From contig NZ_LMEC01000026.1 in the NCBI RefSeq assembly GCF_001425265.1, forward strand, positions 311,393-373,874: 62,482 nt of DNA. The letters are read 5' to 3'. This DNA comes from Massilia sp. Root418 (lineage in GTDB: Bacteria; Pseudomonadota; Gammaproteobacteria; Burkholderiales; Burkholderiaceae_D). The number at the start of each line of letters is the position of its first letter. Position 1 is the stretch's first letter. Positions 16,851 to 25,748 of the stretch are shown piece by piece. Both the position numbers and the translations under genes were made by a program. Under the pieces are notes generated by a model. That model saw nothing but the letters and a program-made list of their open reading frames with translations. It ran no database searches and was not told where the DNA came from.

Positions 16851-16942
16851 GAGCCGCCGAGCCGCCGCCAAATTCCCCTACACGCAGTCGCTATCGCATG
16901 TTAACCTGTTGGAATTAGCAACTTTGCCAATCCCACAGTTAA

Positions 16943-17569
16943 ATGAAGCTTATCCCGCACGTCTCCCTGATCACCATCATCGAAGTCGTGGCAATCCTGG
17001 TCGGGGCGATTTCAGGCTTCATTGAAGCACGGCGCAAGCGCATGGACCTGGTGGGCGTGTTCACGGTCGCCTTCATCGCCGCATTCGGCGGCGGCACCCT
17101 GCGCGACATCCTGCTCGACAAGCGTCCCCTGTTCTGGGTGCAGCACCAGGAATACGCCATCCTCATCTTCGTGCTGGCCCTGATCGCCACGCCGCTGATC
17201 CGCACCCTGCGCCAGATCGTTTCAGAACGCGTGATCGTGGTGGCCGACGCGGTTGGCCTGGGGCTGTTCGCCATTGCCGGCGTGTCGCAGGCGCAGCAAG
17301 CCAATATGCCGGTCTTCATCGCGGCCATGATGGGAGTGATTACGGGGATCTTCGGCGGGGTGCTGCGCGACATCGTCTGCAACGAAGTGCCGATGGTGTT
17401 CCGCGACGGCAAACCCTACGCCATCTGCGCCTTCATCGGCTGCTGGATGTACATCGTGATGCAGAAAACGTCCGTCTCGGACGATTTCGCCCTGTGGTCC
17501 AGCGCCATGGCGATCACCGTCATGCGCCTGCTGACCTGGAAATTCGACATGCGGCTCGGCCGCCACTAA
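16943..17569 (+). CDS. Trimeric intracellular cation (TRIC) channel family protein (YadS-like)
   Basis: A 208-residue inner-membrane protein with about seven hydrophobic segments. It carries the internally repeated glycine motif of the family: GGGTLRDILLDKRP in the first half and GGVLRDIVCNEVP in the second, reflecting an inverted or tandem repeat of three helices. Bacterial TRIC homologues form trimeric K+-permeable channels; older names are UPF0126/YadS. No clear Shine-Dalgarno precedes the ATG. It is convergent with the PII gene, with a GC-rich stem (GGGCC/GGCCC) in the 27-bp gap. Confidence 0.9.
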   Translation: MKLIPHVSLITIIEVVAILVGAISGFIEARRKRMDLVGVFTVAFIAAFGGGTLRDILLDKRPLFWVQHQEYAILIFVLALIATPLIRTLRQIVSERVIVVADAVGLGLFAIAGVSQAQQANMPVFIAAMMGVITGIFGGVLRDIVCNEVPMVFRDGKPYAICAFIGCWMYIVMQKTSVSDDFALWSSAMAITVMRLLTWKFDMRLGRH

Positions 17570-17596
17570 GCCCGGGGGCCTGCAGCGGCCCGGCGA

Positions 17597-17935
17597 TTAC
17601 ACCGCGTCCGGGCCGGTTTCGCCGGTGCGGATGCGGATCACCTGCTCCACGTTCTGCACGAAGATCTTGCCGTCGCCAATCTTGCCGGTGCGGGCTGCCT
17701 TGATGATGGCGTCCACCACCTGCTCGGCCACGCCGTCGTCCACCACCACCTCCACCTTCACTTTCGGCAGGAAGTCCACCACGTATTCGGCGCCGCGATA
17801 CAGCTCGGTGTGGCCCTTCTGGCGGCCGAAGCCCTTCACTTCCGTCACGGTCAGGCCGGTGACGTTCACTTCGGCCAGCGCTTCGCGCACTTCGTCCAGC
17901 TTGAACGGCTTGATCACTGCGGTGATTTGTTTCAT
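17597..17935 (-). CDS. Nitrogen regulatory protein PII (GlnB/GlnK family)
   Basis: A 112-residue trimeric signal protein that reports 2-oxoglutarate, ATP/ADP and glutamine status. The T-loop GHTELYRGAEY has the uridylylation residue Tyr51, and the C-terminal signature TGKIGDGKIFV with KIR-type ends is intact. The start MKQITAVIKPFKLDEV is canonical. It lies 55 bp downstream of nadE on the same strand, not next to amtB, which argues for GlnB over GlnK. This pairing matters because PII proteins relieve NAD inhibition of the glutamine-dependent NadE in other proteobacteria. Confidence 0.94.
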   Translation of the reverse strand: MKQITAVIKPFKLDEVREALAEVNVTGLTVTEVKGFGRQKGHTELYRGAEYVVDFLPKVKVEVVVDDGVAEQVVDAIIKAARTGKIGDGKIFVQNVEQVIRIRTGETGPDAV

Positions 17936-17990
17936 TGGATTCTCCTAAATGTAAATCGTTATGCGCGCTTACTTTTAACCTACCCTGCGC

Positions 17991-20066
17991 TTATTCCTCC
18001 GGCACGGACTTCAAGTCCTCCAGCCACACGACGGATTCCGAATCGCTGGGCGCGCGCCAGTCCCCGCGCGGCGACAGCGAACCGCCCGATCCCACTTTCG
18101 GCCCGTTCGGCACGCAGCTGCGCTTGAACTGGCTGGTCTGGAAGAAGCGGCGCAGGAAGATGCCCAGGTTGCGCTTGATATCCTTCATTTCGTACTGATT
18201 GCGCACCACGTGCGCCTCGTTCGGCCAGCCGCCAATGCTGCGGTCGCTCCACGCGGCATGGGCCAGGAACGCCACTTTTGATGGCGCGAAGCCGAAGCGC
18301 AGCGTGTAGTATAAGTTGAAGTCTTGCAATTCGTATGGCCCGATGACACTTTCGGTTATTTGCGCCGGCGCGCCGTCGTCCGCCGCATCGGCCTTGCCCG
18401 GCACCAGCTCCGGGCTGATCTCCGTGTTCACCACGGCCAGCAGCACCGCCGAATCGCGCTCGCCGAACTGGCGGCTCTCGGCCACCCAGCGCACCAGGTG
18501 GGAAATCAGCGTCTTCGGCACGCTGGCGTTGACGTTGTAATGCGACATATGGTCGCCCACGCCGTAGGTGCACCAGCCCAGCGCCAGTTCGCTCAGGTCG
18601 CCGGTGCCGATCACGATCCCGTTGTGGAAATTCGCCAGCCGGAACAAGTGGTTGGTGCGCTCGCCCGCCTGGACGTTCTCGAACGTGATGTCGTACAGCG
18701 GCTCGCCTTCCGAGAACGGATGGCCGATATCCTTCATCATCTGGATGCAGCTGGGGCGGATGTCGATCTCGGACGCGCTGCAGCCTACGAACTCCATCAG
18801 CTGGCGCGCCTGCAGCAAGGTGCGCGCGCTGGTGGCGAAGCCCGGCATGGTGATGCCGACGATATTCGTGCGCGGCAAGTTCAGGCGGTCCATGGCTTTC
18901 GCGCACACCAGCAGCGCGTGGGTGGAATCGAGCCCGCCCGAAATGCCGATCACCACCTTCTTGATGCCGGACGACGACAGGCGCTGCACCAGCGCCTGTA
19001 CCTGGATGTTGTACACCTCGTTGCAGCGCTTGTCGCGCAGGGCCGGATTGGACGGCACGTAAGGGAAGCGCGCCACGTTGCGCTCCAGCGCCAGCACCGG
19101 CTGCGAGGGCAGCGTCAGCGCGAGGCGCACGGTGCGGAAGGCCGCCACCTCCTCGCGGTGGCGGCGCGCGGACTGGCCGAATGTGGTCTGGCGCATGCGC
19201 TCGCGCGACAGGCGTTCCAGGTCCACGTCCGCGTAGATCAGGTGCGACTCGTCCTGGAAGCGCTCGGCTTCGGACAGCAGCTCGCCGTTCTCGTAGATCA
19301 GCGCCTGGCCATCCCAGGCCAGGTCGGTGGTGGACTCGCCCCGCCCGGCCGAGGAATACAGGTAAGCCGACAGGCAGCGCGCCGACTGCTGGCTCACCAG
19401 CTGGTGGCGGTAGTCCGCCTTGCCGACCACCACGTTGGACGCCGACAGGTTCACCAGCACCGTCGCCCCCGCCAGCGCGGCGAAGGATGAGGGCGGAATC
19501 GGCACCCACACGTCCTCGCAGATCTCGACGTGGAACTTGAACAGCGGCAGCCCGGTGGCCGCATTGGCGACCTCGAACAGCAGCGCTGCGCCGAAAGGCA
19601 CGGTCTGGCCCAGCAGCGTCACCTCGGTGGACACCGCCTCGTCGCCCGCGCTGAACTGGCGCGCCTCGTAGAACTCGCCGTAGTTCGGCAGGTACGATTT
19701 CGGCACCACGCCGTGGATGCGGCCGCCGGACAGCACCACCGCGCAATTAAACAGCTGGTGGTCCACGCGCAGCGGCACGCCCACAATCAGCGCCGCGTCG
19801 ATGGCTGCGGACGCCTCCACAACCGTCTGCAAGCCGGCCAGGCAGCCATCGAGCAGCGCGCGCTGGTGGAACAGATCGTCGCAGGTGTAGGCCGAGATAC
19901 CCAGCTCCGTGAACGCCACCAGCGCTGCCCCCTTGGCGGCGGCCTGCTTGGCCAGCTTGACGGTTTCGGCGGCGTTATATGCCGGATCGGCCACGCGGCA
20001 GCGCGGCACGGCGACGCTCAAGCGCGCGAAGTCATGGGAATACAGATTGAAAAATGGATGCGGCAT
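17991..20066 (-). CDS. nadE: Glutamine-dependent NAD+ synthase
   Basis: NadE makes NAD+ from deamido-NAD+ and ATP, using glutamine as the ammonia source. The 691-residue protein joins an N-terminal nitrilase-type glutaminase with triad Glu54 (FTELG), Lys123 (VPKSYLPNYGEFYE) and Cys183 (EICEDVW) to a C-terminal synthetase with the PP-loop SGGLDS at 376-381. The start MPHPFFNLYSHDF has GAGGAA upstream. The size and C-terminal tail match the long NadE type that co-occurs with PII, whose gene follows directly. Confidence 0.95.
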   Translation of the reverse strand: MPHPFFNLYSHDFARLSVAVPRCRVADPAYNAAETVKLAKQAAAKGAALVAFTELGISAYTCDDLFHQRALLDGCLAGLQTVVEASAAIDAALIVGVPLRVDHQLFNCAVVLSGGRIHGVVPKSYLPNYGEFYEARQFSAGDEAVSTEVTLLGQTVPFGAALLFEVANAATGLPLFKFHVEICEDVWVPIPPSSFAALAGATVLVNLSASNVVVGKADYRHQLVSQQSARCLSAYLYSSAGRGESTTDLAWDGQALIYENGELLSEAERFQDESHLIYADVDLERLSRERMRQTTFGQSARRHREEVAAFRTVRLALTLPSQPVLALERNVARFPYVPSNPALRDKRCNEVYNIQVQALVQRLSSSGIKKVVIGISGGLDSTHALLVCAKAMDRLNLPRTNIVGITMPGFATSARTLLQARQLMEFVGCSASEIDIRPSCIQMMKDIGHPFSEGEPLYDITFENVQAGERTNHLFRLANFHNGIVIGTGDLSELALGWCTYGVGDHMSHYNVNASVPKTLISHLVRWVAESRQFGERDSAVLLAVVNTEISPELVPGKADAADDGAPAQITESVIGPYELQDFNLYYTLRFGFAPSKVAFLAHAAWSDRSIGGWPNEAHVVRNQYEMKDIKRNLGIFLRRFFQTSQFKRSCVPNGPKVGSGGSLSPRGDWRAPSDSESVVWLEDLKSVPEE

Positions 20067-20115
20067 ATGGGCGTGTTCCTCTATGGATAGGAGGATTTTA
20101 GCACCGGGCCGCCGG

Positions 20116-21135
20116 TCAGCGTTTTGCTTGCCCGGAAAACCGCAGCGACTCCATCGGCGCCGCCGCCATCCCCAGGCCCACGGTGAACAGGATCGCCAGC
20201 ACCCACACCAGCGCCAGCGGCGCATCGACGCGGTTGCCGACGTAGCGCGCCAGCGTGTAGCCCAGTCCTTGCCACAGATAGAGCGAGTAGCCGTGCTCAA
20301 CGAAAGGGCGGAACCAGGCCGCCGCGCGCAGCCGCTCCAGCATAGACTCAGGCGCCAAGCGCGCCGCCACCGACCAGACGCAGAACCAGGCCAGCCCGAA
20401 CAGGAAAAAGGCCGGATTGGGCGGAAATTTATTGGCCTGCATATCCAGCGAGATCCAGCCGCGCGACCATGCTGCGGCAAGCATCGCGCAGCACAGCGCA
20501 AAGAGCTGCAGGCAGCGTGCGCGCGTGAGGCCCGCGCCACCGGCTCCGGCCGCATAGCCCAGCACGGACCAGACCGCGTAGGTGAGCACGTTCTTGCCCA
20601 GCTCCGTGTGCAGCGTGAGGTCCGCCGCCAGGATCAGCAGCGCGCCGGGCAGCATCAGCGCGGCCAGCGCGGGCGGCCTGCGCCCGACGGCGCGGGCCGC
20701 CGCCGGCATCAGCATGGCCACGCCCAGGTAGGGCGCGATAAACCAGAGGTGGGCGTTCAAAACAAAGAAGGTGTGGCCCTGCCCGAACTGCAGCGGATTC
20801 AGCCAGGCGGCAACGGCGGCCGCGCTGGCGCCGCCCTTCAGGAACAGCATACACAGGCACACCGCCGCGTACAGCCAGTACGGGGCGAGAATGCGCACTG
20901 CCCGGCCGGCAATGTATGCCAAGTAGTACTGCGCGCCCTCCGCCGCTCCGCCGGCGCGCAGCGACAGCGCGTACGCATAGCCAGAAACGAAGAACACGCA
21001 AGGCATCTCGAACAGCATCCAGGATCTGGCCTCGCCAGCGCCGGTGCCGACGCCGAGCCAGTAGGCGCCGTGGACCGCCACGATGATGTACAGCATCAGC
21101 AAACCGCGTGCAACGTCGAGTCGAAGGTTGCGCAT
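20116..21135 (-). CDS. Acyltransferase family membrane protein (acyltransferase 3-like)
   Basis: A 339-residue integral membrane protein with about ten hydrophobic segments. It starts MRNLRLDVARGLLMLYIIVAVHGAYW, the Arg-x-x-Asp-x-x-Arg-Gly element and nearby His typical of OafA/YrhL-type acyltransferases, which move acyl groups onto sugars or peptidoglycan. EMPCVFFVSGYAYALSLR is the matching second-helix motif. The acceptor is unknown. Downstream of it nadE begins 49 bp away on the same strand, so the two may share a transcript. Confidence 0.75.
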   Translation of the reverse strand: MRNLRLDVARGLLMLYIIVAVHGAYWLGVGTGAGEARSWMLFEMPCVFFVSGYAYALSLRAGGAAEGAQYYLAYIAGRAVRILAPYWLYAAVCLCMLFLKGGASAAAVAAWLNPLQFGQGHTFFVLNAHLWFIAPYLGVAMLMPAAARAVGRRPPALAALMLPGALLILAADLTLHTELGKNVLTYAVWSVLGYAAGAGGAGLTRARCLQLFALCCAMLAAAWSRGWISLDMQANKFPPNPAFFLFGLAWFCVWSVAARLAPESMLERLRAAAWFRPFVEHGYSLYLWQGLGYTLARYVGNRVDAPLALVWVLAILFTVGLGMAAAPMESLRFSGQAKR

Positions 21136-21265
21136 CACGGACTCCCGGCGGGCGAATGGAAAGATTATTGTTTTTACCAGCTTGTCTTTACAATAACACA
21201 GCTGCCGCAAGATCAGGCGACCCCGGCAAGGAACCCCGATCGCGGAATTTGCGTAAAATGGGCCC

Positions 21266-22396
21266 ATGAGCTACCGCCCCGATGTCATTTCTTCCCTCGC
21301 CGAGGCCGGCGAAGCCGCCTGGAGCGCGCTGCTGGCGGCGCAGGGCGAAACCAATCCCTTCCTGTCCTATGCTTTCCTGCATGCGCTGCACGAGTCGGGC
21401 AGCGCCAGCGCCGAGACCGGCTGGCAGCCGCAATACCTGGCGCTGTGGGACGGCGACGAGCTGGCCGCCGCCATGCCGCTCTATGTGAAGGCCCACTCTT
21501 ACGGCGAATACGTGTTCGACTGGGCCTGGGCGGACGCCTACCACCGAAACGGCATCGAGTACTACCCGAAACTGCTGTCGGCCATCCCATTCACGCCGGT
21601 GACCGGCAGCCGCCTGCTGGCGCGCGACGGCCAGGCACGCGCGGCCCTGGTAGCGCTGCTCAAGGCGCAGCAGAAGTCGGCCGACATCTCGTCCACCCAC
21701 ATCCTGTATCCGCCGGAAGACCAGGCCATGCAGCTGCACGAGGCCGGCTTCATGCTGCGCAGCGGCGTGCAGTTCCACTGGCTGAACCAGGGCTACGCCG
21801 ACTTCGAACAGTTCCTGGCCACGCTGGAGCACAAGAAGCGCAAGAACATCCGCGCCGAGCGCCGCAAGGTGCGCGAGGCCGGCGTCACCATGCGCCAGAT
21901 ACGCGGCCACGACGCCAGCGCCGAAGACTGGCGCTTCTTCCACCGCTGCTATTCGAATACCTACGCCGAGCACCGCTCCTCGCCGTATCTGAACCTGGAC
22001 TTTTTCCAGCGCATCGGTGCCACCATGCCCGGCAACATCCTGCTGGTGGTGGCCGAACGCGCCGGCCGCGCCATCGCCTCCTCGCTGGTGATCCACACCG
22101 AAGACACGCTCTACGGCCGCTACTGGGGCGCCGACGAGCACGTGCCCTGCCTGCACTTCGAGACGGCCTATTACCAGCCGCTGGAATTTTGCATCGCCAA
22201 CGGCATCGCCACCTTTGAAGGCGGCGCGCAGGGCGAGCACAAGATGGCGCGCGGCTTCCTGCCGCAGAAAACCTGCTCCGCCCACTGGCTGGCCCACCCC
22301 GCCTTCGCCGACGCCGTGGAACGCTTCCTGGAGCGCGAAAGCGGCGGCATCGACGACTATATCAGCGAGCTCAACGAGCGCAATCCCTTCCGTTAG
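21266..22396 (+). CDS. COG3146 family protein (GNAT-fold, putative peptidoglycan-type acyltransferase)
   Basis: A 376-residue soluble protein of the COG3146/DUF482 family. It is FemAB/GNAT-like, with NPFLSYAFLHALHESGS near the N-terminus, AAMPLYVKAHSYGEYVFDWAW, a HKKRKNIRAERRKV basic segment and EGGAQGEHKMARGFLPQKTCSAHW near residue 320. The last element is highly characteristic. The reaction is not established. It is divergent from the acyltransferase gene, with 130 bp between them. Confidence 0.85.
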   Translation: MSYRPDVISSLAEAGEAAWSALLAAQGETNPFLSYAFLHALHESGSASAETGWQPQYLALWDGDELAAAMPLYVKAHSYGEYVFDWAWADAYHRNGIEYYPKLLSAIPFTPVTGSRLLARDGQARAALVALLKAQQKSADISSTHILYPPEDQAMQLHEAGFMLRSGVQFHWLNQGYADFEQFLATLEHKKRKNIRAERRKVREAGVTMRQIRGHDASAEDWRFFHRCYSNTYAEHRSSPYLNLDFFQRIGATMPGNILLVVAERAGRAIASSLVIHTEDTLYGRYWGADEHVPCLHFETAYYQPLEFCIANGIATFEGGAQGEHKMARGFLPQKTCSAHWLAHPAFADAVERFLERESGGIDDYISELNERNPFR

Positions 22397-22479
22397 CACG
22401 CCGGCAGCGTTAGCAAGCGCACCGTGGCGCGGCGCGAACTGCGCCATCATGGCGCATTGGCAATGCAAAGGAGCGCATC

Positions 22480-22680
22480 ATGTCGGACGTACAAAAAATG
22501 CAGGAAGCGCAGGAACGCGCCGTGATCGTGCTGGATGAACCGCAGGAAGTGCGGTACTGGACCGATGAATTCGGCCTGCCAGAAGCGGAATTGCGCCAGC
22601 TGATCGCGCGCGTCGGCCCGTGCGCCAAGGATGTGCGGGCGGCGCTGGGGCGGCCCATCCACGAGGGTCACCAGGGCTGA
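22480..22680 (+). CDS. DUF3606 domain protein
   Basis: A 66-residue soluble protein with the DUF3606 pattern: EVRYWTDEFGLPEAELRQLIARVGPCAKDVRAALG. Such proteins are small helical modules, often stress-associated, with no known biochemical function. A strong AAAGGAG lies before the ATG. Just upstream is a perfect palindrome, GCGCCAT-C-ATGGCGC at 22441-22455, which could be an operator. Confidence 0.85.
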   Translation: MSDVQKMQEAQERAVIVLDEPQEVRYWTDEFGLPEAELRQLIARVGPCAKDVRAALGRPIHEGHQG

Positions 22681-22710
22681 TCCGCCACCGCAGCCGCCGG
22701 GCCTTGCGCG

Positions 22711-23097
22711 CTAGAGCGCCGCGTCCACCAGCAATTCGGGCCGCAGGGCGCGCATGCGCAGCTCGGTGAAGTAGCCGCCCGCCTCGTTGTAGCGCAGGAA
22801 GTGGCGGCCGCAGGTCCGGCAGCGCAGCACCTGGCTCAGATTGGCGGGGAAATAGCGCGGCGCAATCGGCGCCTCCGCGCTCTCGTAGCGCGTGCCGTTG
22901 GGATGGTATTCCTTGAAAGTTGGCTCGTCGTACGGGTCTTCGACCAGCGTGCCGACCTCTTCCAGCTGCTCCAGCTCCAGCGAGGTCGGCAGGCTCTGCC
23001 ACGCCAGCAGCGGCACGCTGCTGCAGCTGCACTTCACCGTCACGGCAGCCGAGGCCACGGCCAATTCCTTCAGTGCCGCAAAATCAATCAGCTGCAT
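22711..23097 (-). CDS. Conserved hypothetical protein with zinc-ribbon-like cysteines
   Basis: A 128-residue soluble protein. Two cysteine pairs are visible, CSCS near residue 24 and CRTCGRHF near 92, the second like a zinc-ribbon knuckle. Between them is an acidic stretch (EQLEEVGTLVEDPYDEPTFKEYHPNGTRYE). I do not recognise a named family. Its start overlaps the end of the HxlR regulator gene by 14 bp, so it is translationally coupled to it and probably belongs to the same regulon. Confidence 0.7.
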   Translation of the reverse strand: MQLIDFAALKELAVASAAVTVKCSCSSVPLLAWQSLPTSLELEQLEEVGTLVEDPYDEPTFKEYHPNGTRYESAEAPIAPRYFPANLSQVLRCRTCGRHFLRYNEAGGYFTELRMRALRPELLVDAAL

Positions 23098-23602
23098 TGT
23101 TCTCTCCCAGTACCGCGTGATTGCGGGCATCGATTCTCGCCAGGGTGGACTCGGTCGCACCCGGCCCGGGCAGCATGCGCACGTCGCGGAAGCCCAGCAC
23201 GCGGCCGTCGTCCGCGCGCGGCACCACCGGCGCCAGTGCTTTTCCGGACGCCAGATCCACATAGCGCACCGAGCCGCCATCCGGCCCGGGCGTCCATTTG
23301 TCGCCCCATTGCAGCAAGGCCACCAGCACCGGGAACAAGTCTTCGCCCTTGGGCGTGAGCCGGTAGCCCTGGCGGCGCTCCTGCCCCTCCAGCGCGGATT
23401 TTTCCAATATCCCCAGCTCGGTCAGCCGGTTCAGCCGGCTGGTAAGGATGTTGCGGGCAATGCCCAGCCGTTCCTGGAACTCGTCGAAGCGTGTGGTGCC
23501 CAGCGTGCATTCGCGAATGATCAGCAGGCTCCACCACTCGCCGACCTGGTCGAGTGCGCGGGCGATGGAGCAGTTCATGCCGTCGAAAGTTTTACGTTGC
23601 AT
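23084..23602 (-). CDS. HxlR-family transcriptional regulator
   Basis: A 172-residue winged-helix regulator. The HxlR domain (about 8-100) is complete: CSIARALDQVGEWWSLLIIRECTLGTTRFDEFQERLGIARNILTSRLNRL then GYRLTPKGEDLFPVL. Cys11 at the start of the domain is the position that senses oxidants or electrophiles in some members. The C-terminal 65 residues are an extension. It is divergent from an MFS exporter, with two matching inverted repeats in the 116-bp gap, which suggests that it represses both itself and the exporter. Confidence 0.9.
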   Translation of the reverse strand: MQRKTFDGMNCSIARALDQVGEWWSLLIIRECTLGTTRFDEFQERLGIARNILTSRLNRLTELGILEKSALEGQERRQGYRLTPKGEDLFPVLVALLQWGDKWTPGPDGGSVRYVDLASGKALAPVVPRADDGRVLGFRDVRMLPGPGATESTLARIDARNHAVLGENNAAD

Positions 23603-23622
23603 GGGACGATTCTAAATCTATT

Positions 23623-23666
23623 AGTTGCGTCACGCAACTTTATCTGCTAAGTTTCATCATGAAACT
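23623..23666. promoter_or_regulatory. Two inverted repeats with a common TCA spacer, candidate HxlR operators
   Basis: Site 1 is AGTTGCG-TCA-CGCAACT (23623-23639). Site 2 is AGTTTCA-TCA-TGAAACT (23650-23666). Both have perfect 7-bp arms, AGTT outer bases and the same 3-bp spacer, with centres 27 bp apart. They lie between the divergent hxlR-type and MFS genes. Confidence 0.65.
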
Positions 23667-23718
23667 AAAATTCCGCCCACCAGGGCACGCACAGTTACAT
23701 AGTTAAAGGAGTAGCATC

Positions 23719-24906
23719 ATGGATCGTCGTCTGATCGTGCTCGCAGCCGGCATGTTCGCCATCGGCACCGACAGCTTTGTCGTGGCCGGCATTCTTCCCC
23801 AGGTATCGCAGTCGCTTGGGGTGTCCATCGGCGTGGCCGGCCAGATGGTGACCTTGTACGCGCTGAGCTACGCGCTGCTATCGCCGGTGATCGCCGCCAT
23901 GCTGGCGCACTGGCCGCGCAAGCGCCTGCTGCTGGCCGGGCTGGCGGTGTTCGTGGCCGGCAACCTGATCACGGCGCTGGCGCCCACCATCGAATGGGTG
24001 CTGGCCAGCCGCCTGCTTGCCGGCCTGGGCGCGGCCATGTTCAGCCCGACCGCCACGGCAGCCGGCGCCTCCCTGGTGCCGCCGGAGAAGCGCGCCCACG
24101 CGCTGGCCGTCGTGATTGCCGGCCTGACCAGCGCCACCGCCCTTGGTTCGCCCATCGGCACCTTCATCGGCGGCCTGGGCGACTGGCGCGGCACCATGTG
24201 GTTCGTCACCGCCGTGGGCGTGGCCGCCGGCGCGGCCGTGTACGCCCTGCTGCCCCACATCCCCGCCCTGCCCGCCGTCACCCTGCGCCAGCGCCTGGCG
24301 CCGCTGAAGGACAGCCGGGTGCTGCTGACTTTGCTGACCACACTGGCCGCCTATTCCGGCCTGTTCGCGGTGTACACCTACATCGGCGTGAGCTTCGACC
24401 GCGTCACCGGCGGCAAGCCGGACGTGCTGGCCGGCTTGCTGCTGCTGTGGGGCCTGGCCGCCACCGTCGGCAACCTGGGCGCCGGCAAGCTGACCGACCG
24501 CTACGGCAGCCGCGCCATCATCTACGGCGCGCTGGCCGCCGCCACCGTGAATTTCGCGCTGCTGCCCTGGGCCACTGCCCACCTCTGGAGCGCGGCCCTG
24601 TCCATCGTGGTCTGGGGCCTGTGCGGCTGGGGCTTGATCGTGCCGCAGCAGCACCGCCTGATCAGCCTCGCTCCCGCATCCGCACCGCTGCTGCTGGGGC
24701 TGAACTCGGCGGCGCTTTATGTTGGCGTGTCGGCCGCCGGTGTCATCGGCGCAGCCAGCATCGGCCTGCTCGACCGGCACCACATCGGCCTGGTGGGCGC
24801 GGCCCTGCTGGCCACCGGCCTGGTGATGGCATGGCTGGCGGACAGGCTGATCAGCAAGGAACAGGCCCACGTCCGTGCGCCGGCAGTGGGCGCCACCGCC
24901 GGTTAG
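23719..24906 (+). CDS. MFS transporter, DHA1-type drug or sugar exporter
   Basis: A 395-residue inner-membrane protein with about twelve hydrophobic segments. Its N-terminus (FAIGTDSFVVAGILPQVSQSLGVSIGVAGQMVTLYALSYALLSPVIAAML) is that of the AraJ/YdhP/NepI-like efflux branch. The motif between helices 2 and 3 is replaced by AHWPRKRLLLAG. A good AAAGGAG precedes the ATG. The adjacent divergent HxlR regulator suggests export of a toxic compound that the regulator senses. The substrate is unknown. Confidence 0.88.
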   Translation: MDRRLIVLAAGMFAIGTDSFVVAGILPQVSQSLGVSIGVAGQMVTLYALSYALLSPVIAAMLAHWPRKRLLLAGLAVFVAGNLITALAPTIEWVLASRLLAGLGAAMFSPTATAAGASLVPPEKRAHALAVVIAGLTSATALGSPIGTFIGGLGDWRGTMWFVTAVGVAAGAAVYALLPHIPALPAVTLRQRLAPLKDSRVLLTLLTTLAAYSGLFAVYTYIGVSFDRVTGGKPDVLAGLLLLWGLAATVGNLGAGKLTDRYGSRAIIYGALAAATVNFALLPWATAHLWSAALSIVVWGLCGWGLIVPQQHRLISLAPASAPLLLGLNSAALYVGVSAAGVIGAASIGLLDRHHIGLVGAALLATGLVMAWLADRLISKEQAHVRAPAVGATAG

Positions 24907-24911
24907 GAGGA

Positions 24912-25697
24912 CTAGCGCGGACCGGCGATCTTTTCGAGGTAGGCGTTGAGCGAGGCCTGCGACAGTTCGCCGATGTGCAGGCTGGCCAGCTTGCCGTCCG
25001 CGCCGTAGAACAGCGTGGTAGGGAAGGCGGAGGCGCCCACCGCGTGCGCGATCCCGGCATCCGCATCGTGCACCGTGTTGACGACCGTGAATCCGTGCTC
25101 GGTTAGGAAGCGTTGCCCCGCCGCCGCCTCGGCGTCCTCGTTGATGAACACGAAGGCCACGTCGCTGCGCTGCTGCTGCGTTTTGGCGAGCACCGGCATC
25201 TCGCGCCGGCACGGCGGGCACCAGCTGGCCCAGAAGTTCACCACCATGGGTTTGCCGGCGGCGTAGTGCCGGATGGCGGCCGGCGCGGCAGCGCCCTGCG
25301 GGCTGCGCAGCGCGATGGCCGAACCGGACATGTCCCACGCGAACACCGCCGCAACCAGGCCGGCGCCCAGCGGCGCCTGCAGCTGCGGCTTGCCCCAGCA
25401 GCGCCAGACGGCTACCGCAAGCGCGCCAATGATGGCGGCAGGCCAGTTGCCGCCGCCGTCGCGGAAGTCGAACACCGCCCACCAGGACGCGCTGCGGAAG
25501 TCATCGAAGCGCAGCACGACGAAGGCGATGCGCCCCGCCACCAGCGCGGCCAGTGCCATGTCCAGCAATATGCCGGTGACGTTCACCTTGTTCTTGCGGC
25601 CCACCAGGTAGCCTACGCCTGCGGCGATGCCGAAGGCCAGCGCCAGCAGCAGATGGCTGGCTTGCAGGACCAGCGGCCCCAAATTTACTGAAAACAC
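24912..25697 (-). CDS. Membrane-anchored TlpA-like thioredoxin with Lgt-like N-terminal membrane domain
   Basis: A 261-residue fusion. Residues 1-130 hold about four hydrophobic segments and look like a partial prolipoprotein diacylglyceryl transferase (Lgt) membrane domain (GYLVGRKN, LVAGRIAFVV). Residues 135-261 form a periplasmic thioredoxin domain with the active site WASWCPPC near 178 and the cis-proline ASAFPTTLF. It probably reduces disulfides in the periplasm, for cytochrome c maturation or repair. The start is GTG, with GGGGAG eight bases upstream. It ends 5 bp from the convergent MFS gene. Confidence 0.85.
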   Translation of the reverse strand: MFSVNLGPLVLQASHLLLALAFGIAAGVGYLVGRKNKVNVTGILLDMALAALVAGRIAFVVLRFDDFRSASWWAVFDFRDGGGNWPAAIIGALAVAVWRCWGKPQLQAPLGAGLVAAVFAWDMSGSAIALRSPQGAAAPAAIRHYAAGKPMVVNFWASWCPPCRREMPVLAKTQQQRSDVAFVFINEDAEAAAGQRFLTEHGFTVVNTVHDADAGIAHAVGASAFPTTLFYGADGKLASLHIGELSQASLNAYLEKIAGPR

Positions 25698-25718
25698 CCG
25701 CGCTCCCCGTTTCGTCCA

Positions 25719-25748
25719 CCGGCATCAACCGGCATCAACCGGCATCAA
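25719..25748. repeat. Three tandem copies of a 10-bp unit
   Basis: CCGGCATCAA is repeated three times without change, beginning 22 bp upstream of the GTG start of the TlpA-like gene. It may be slippage-prone promoter DNA. The rest of 25749-25832 is GC-rich with no gene seen. Confidence 0.7.
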
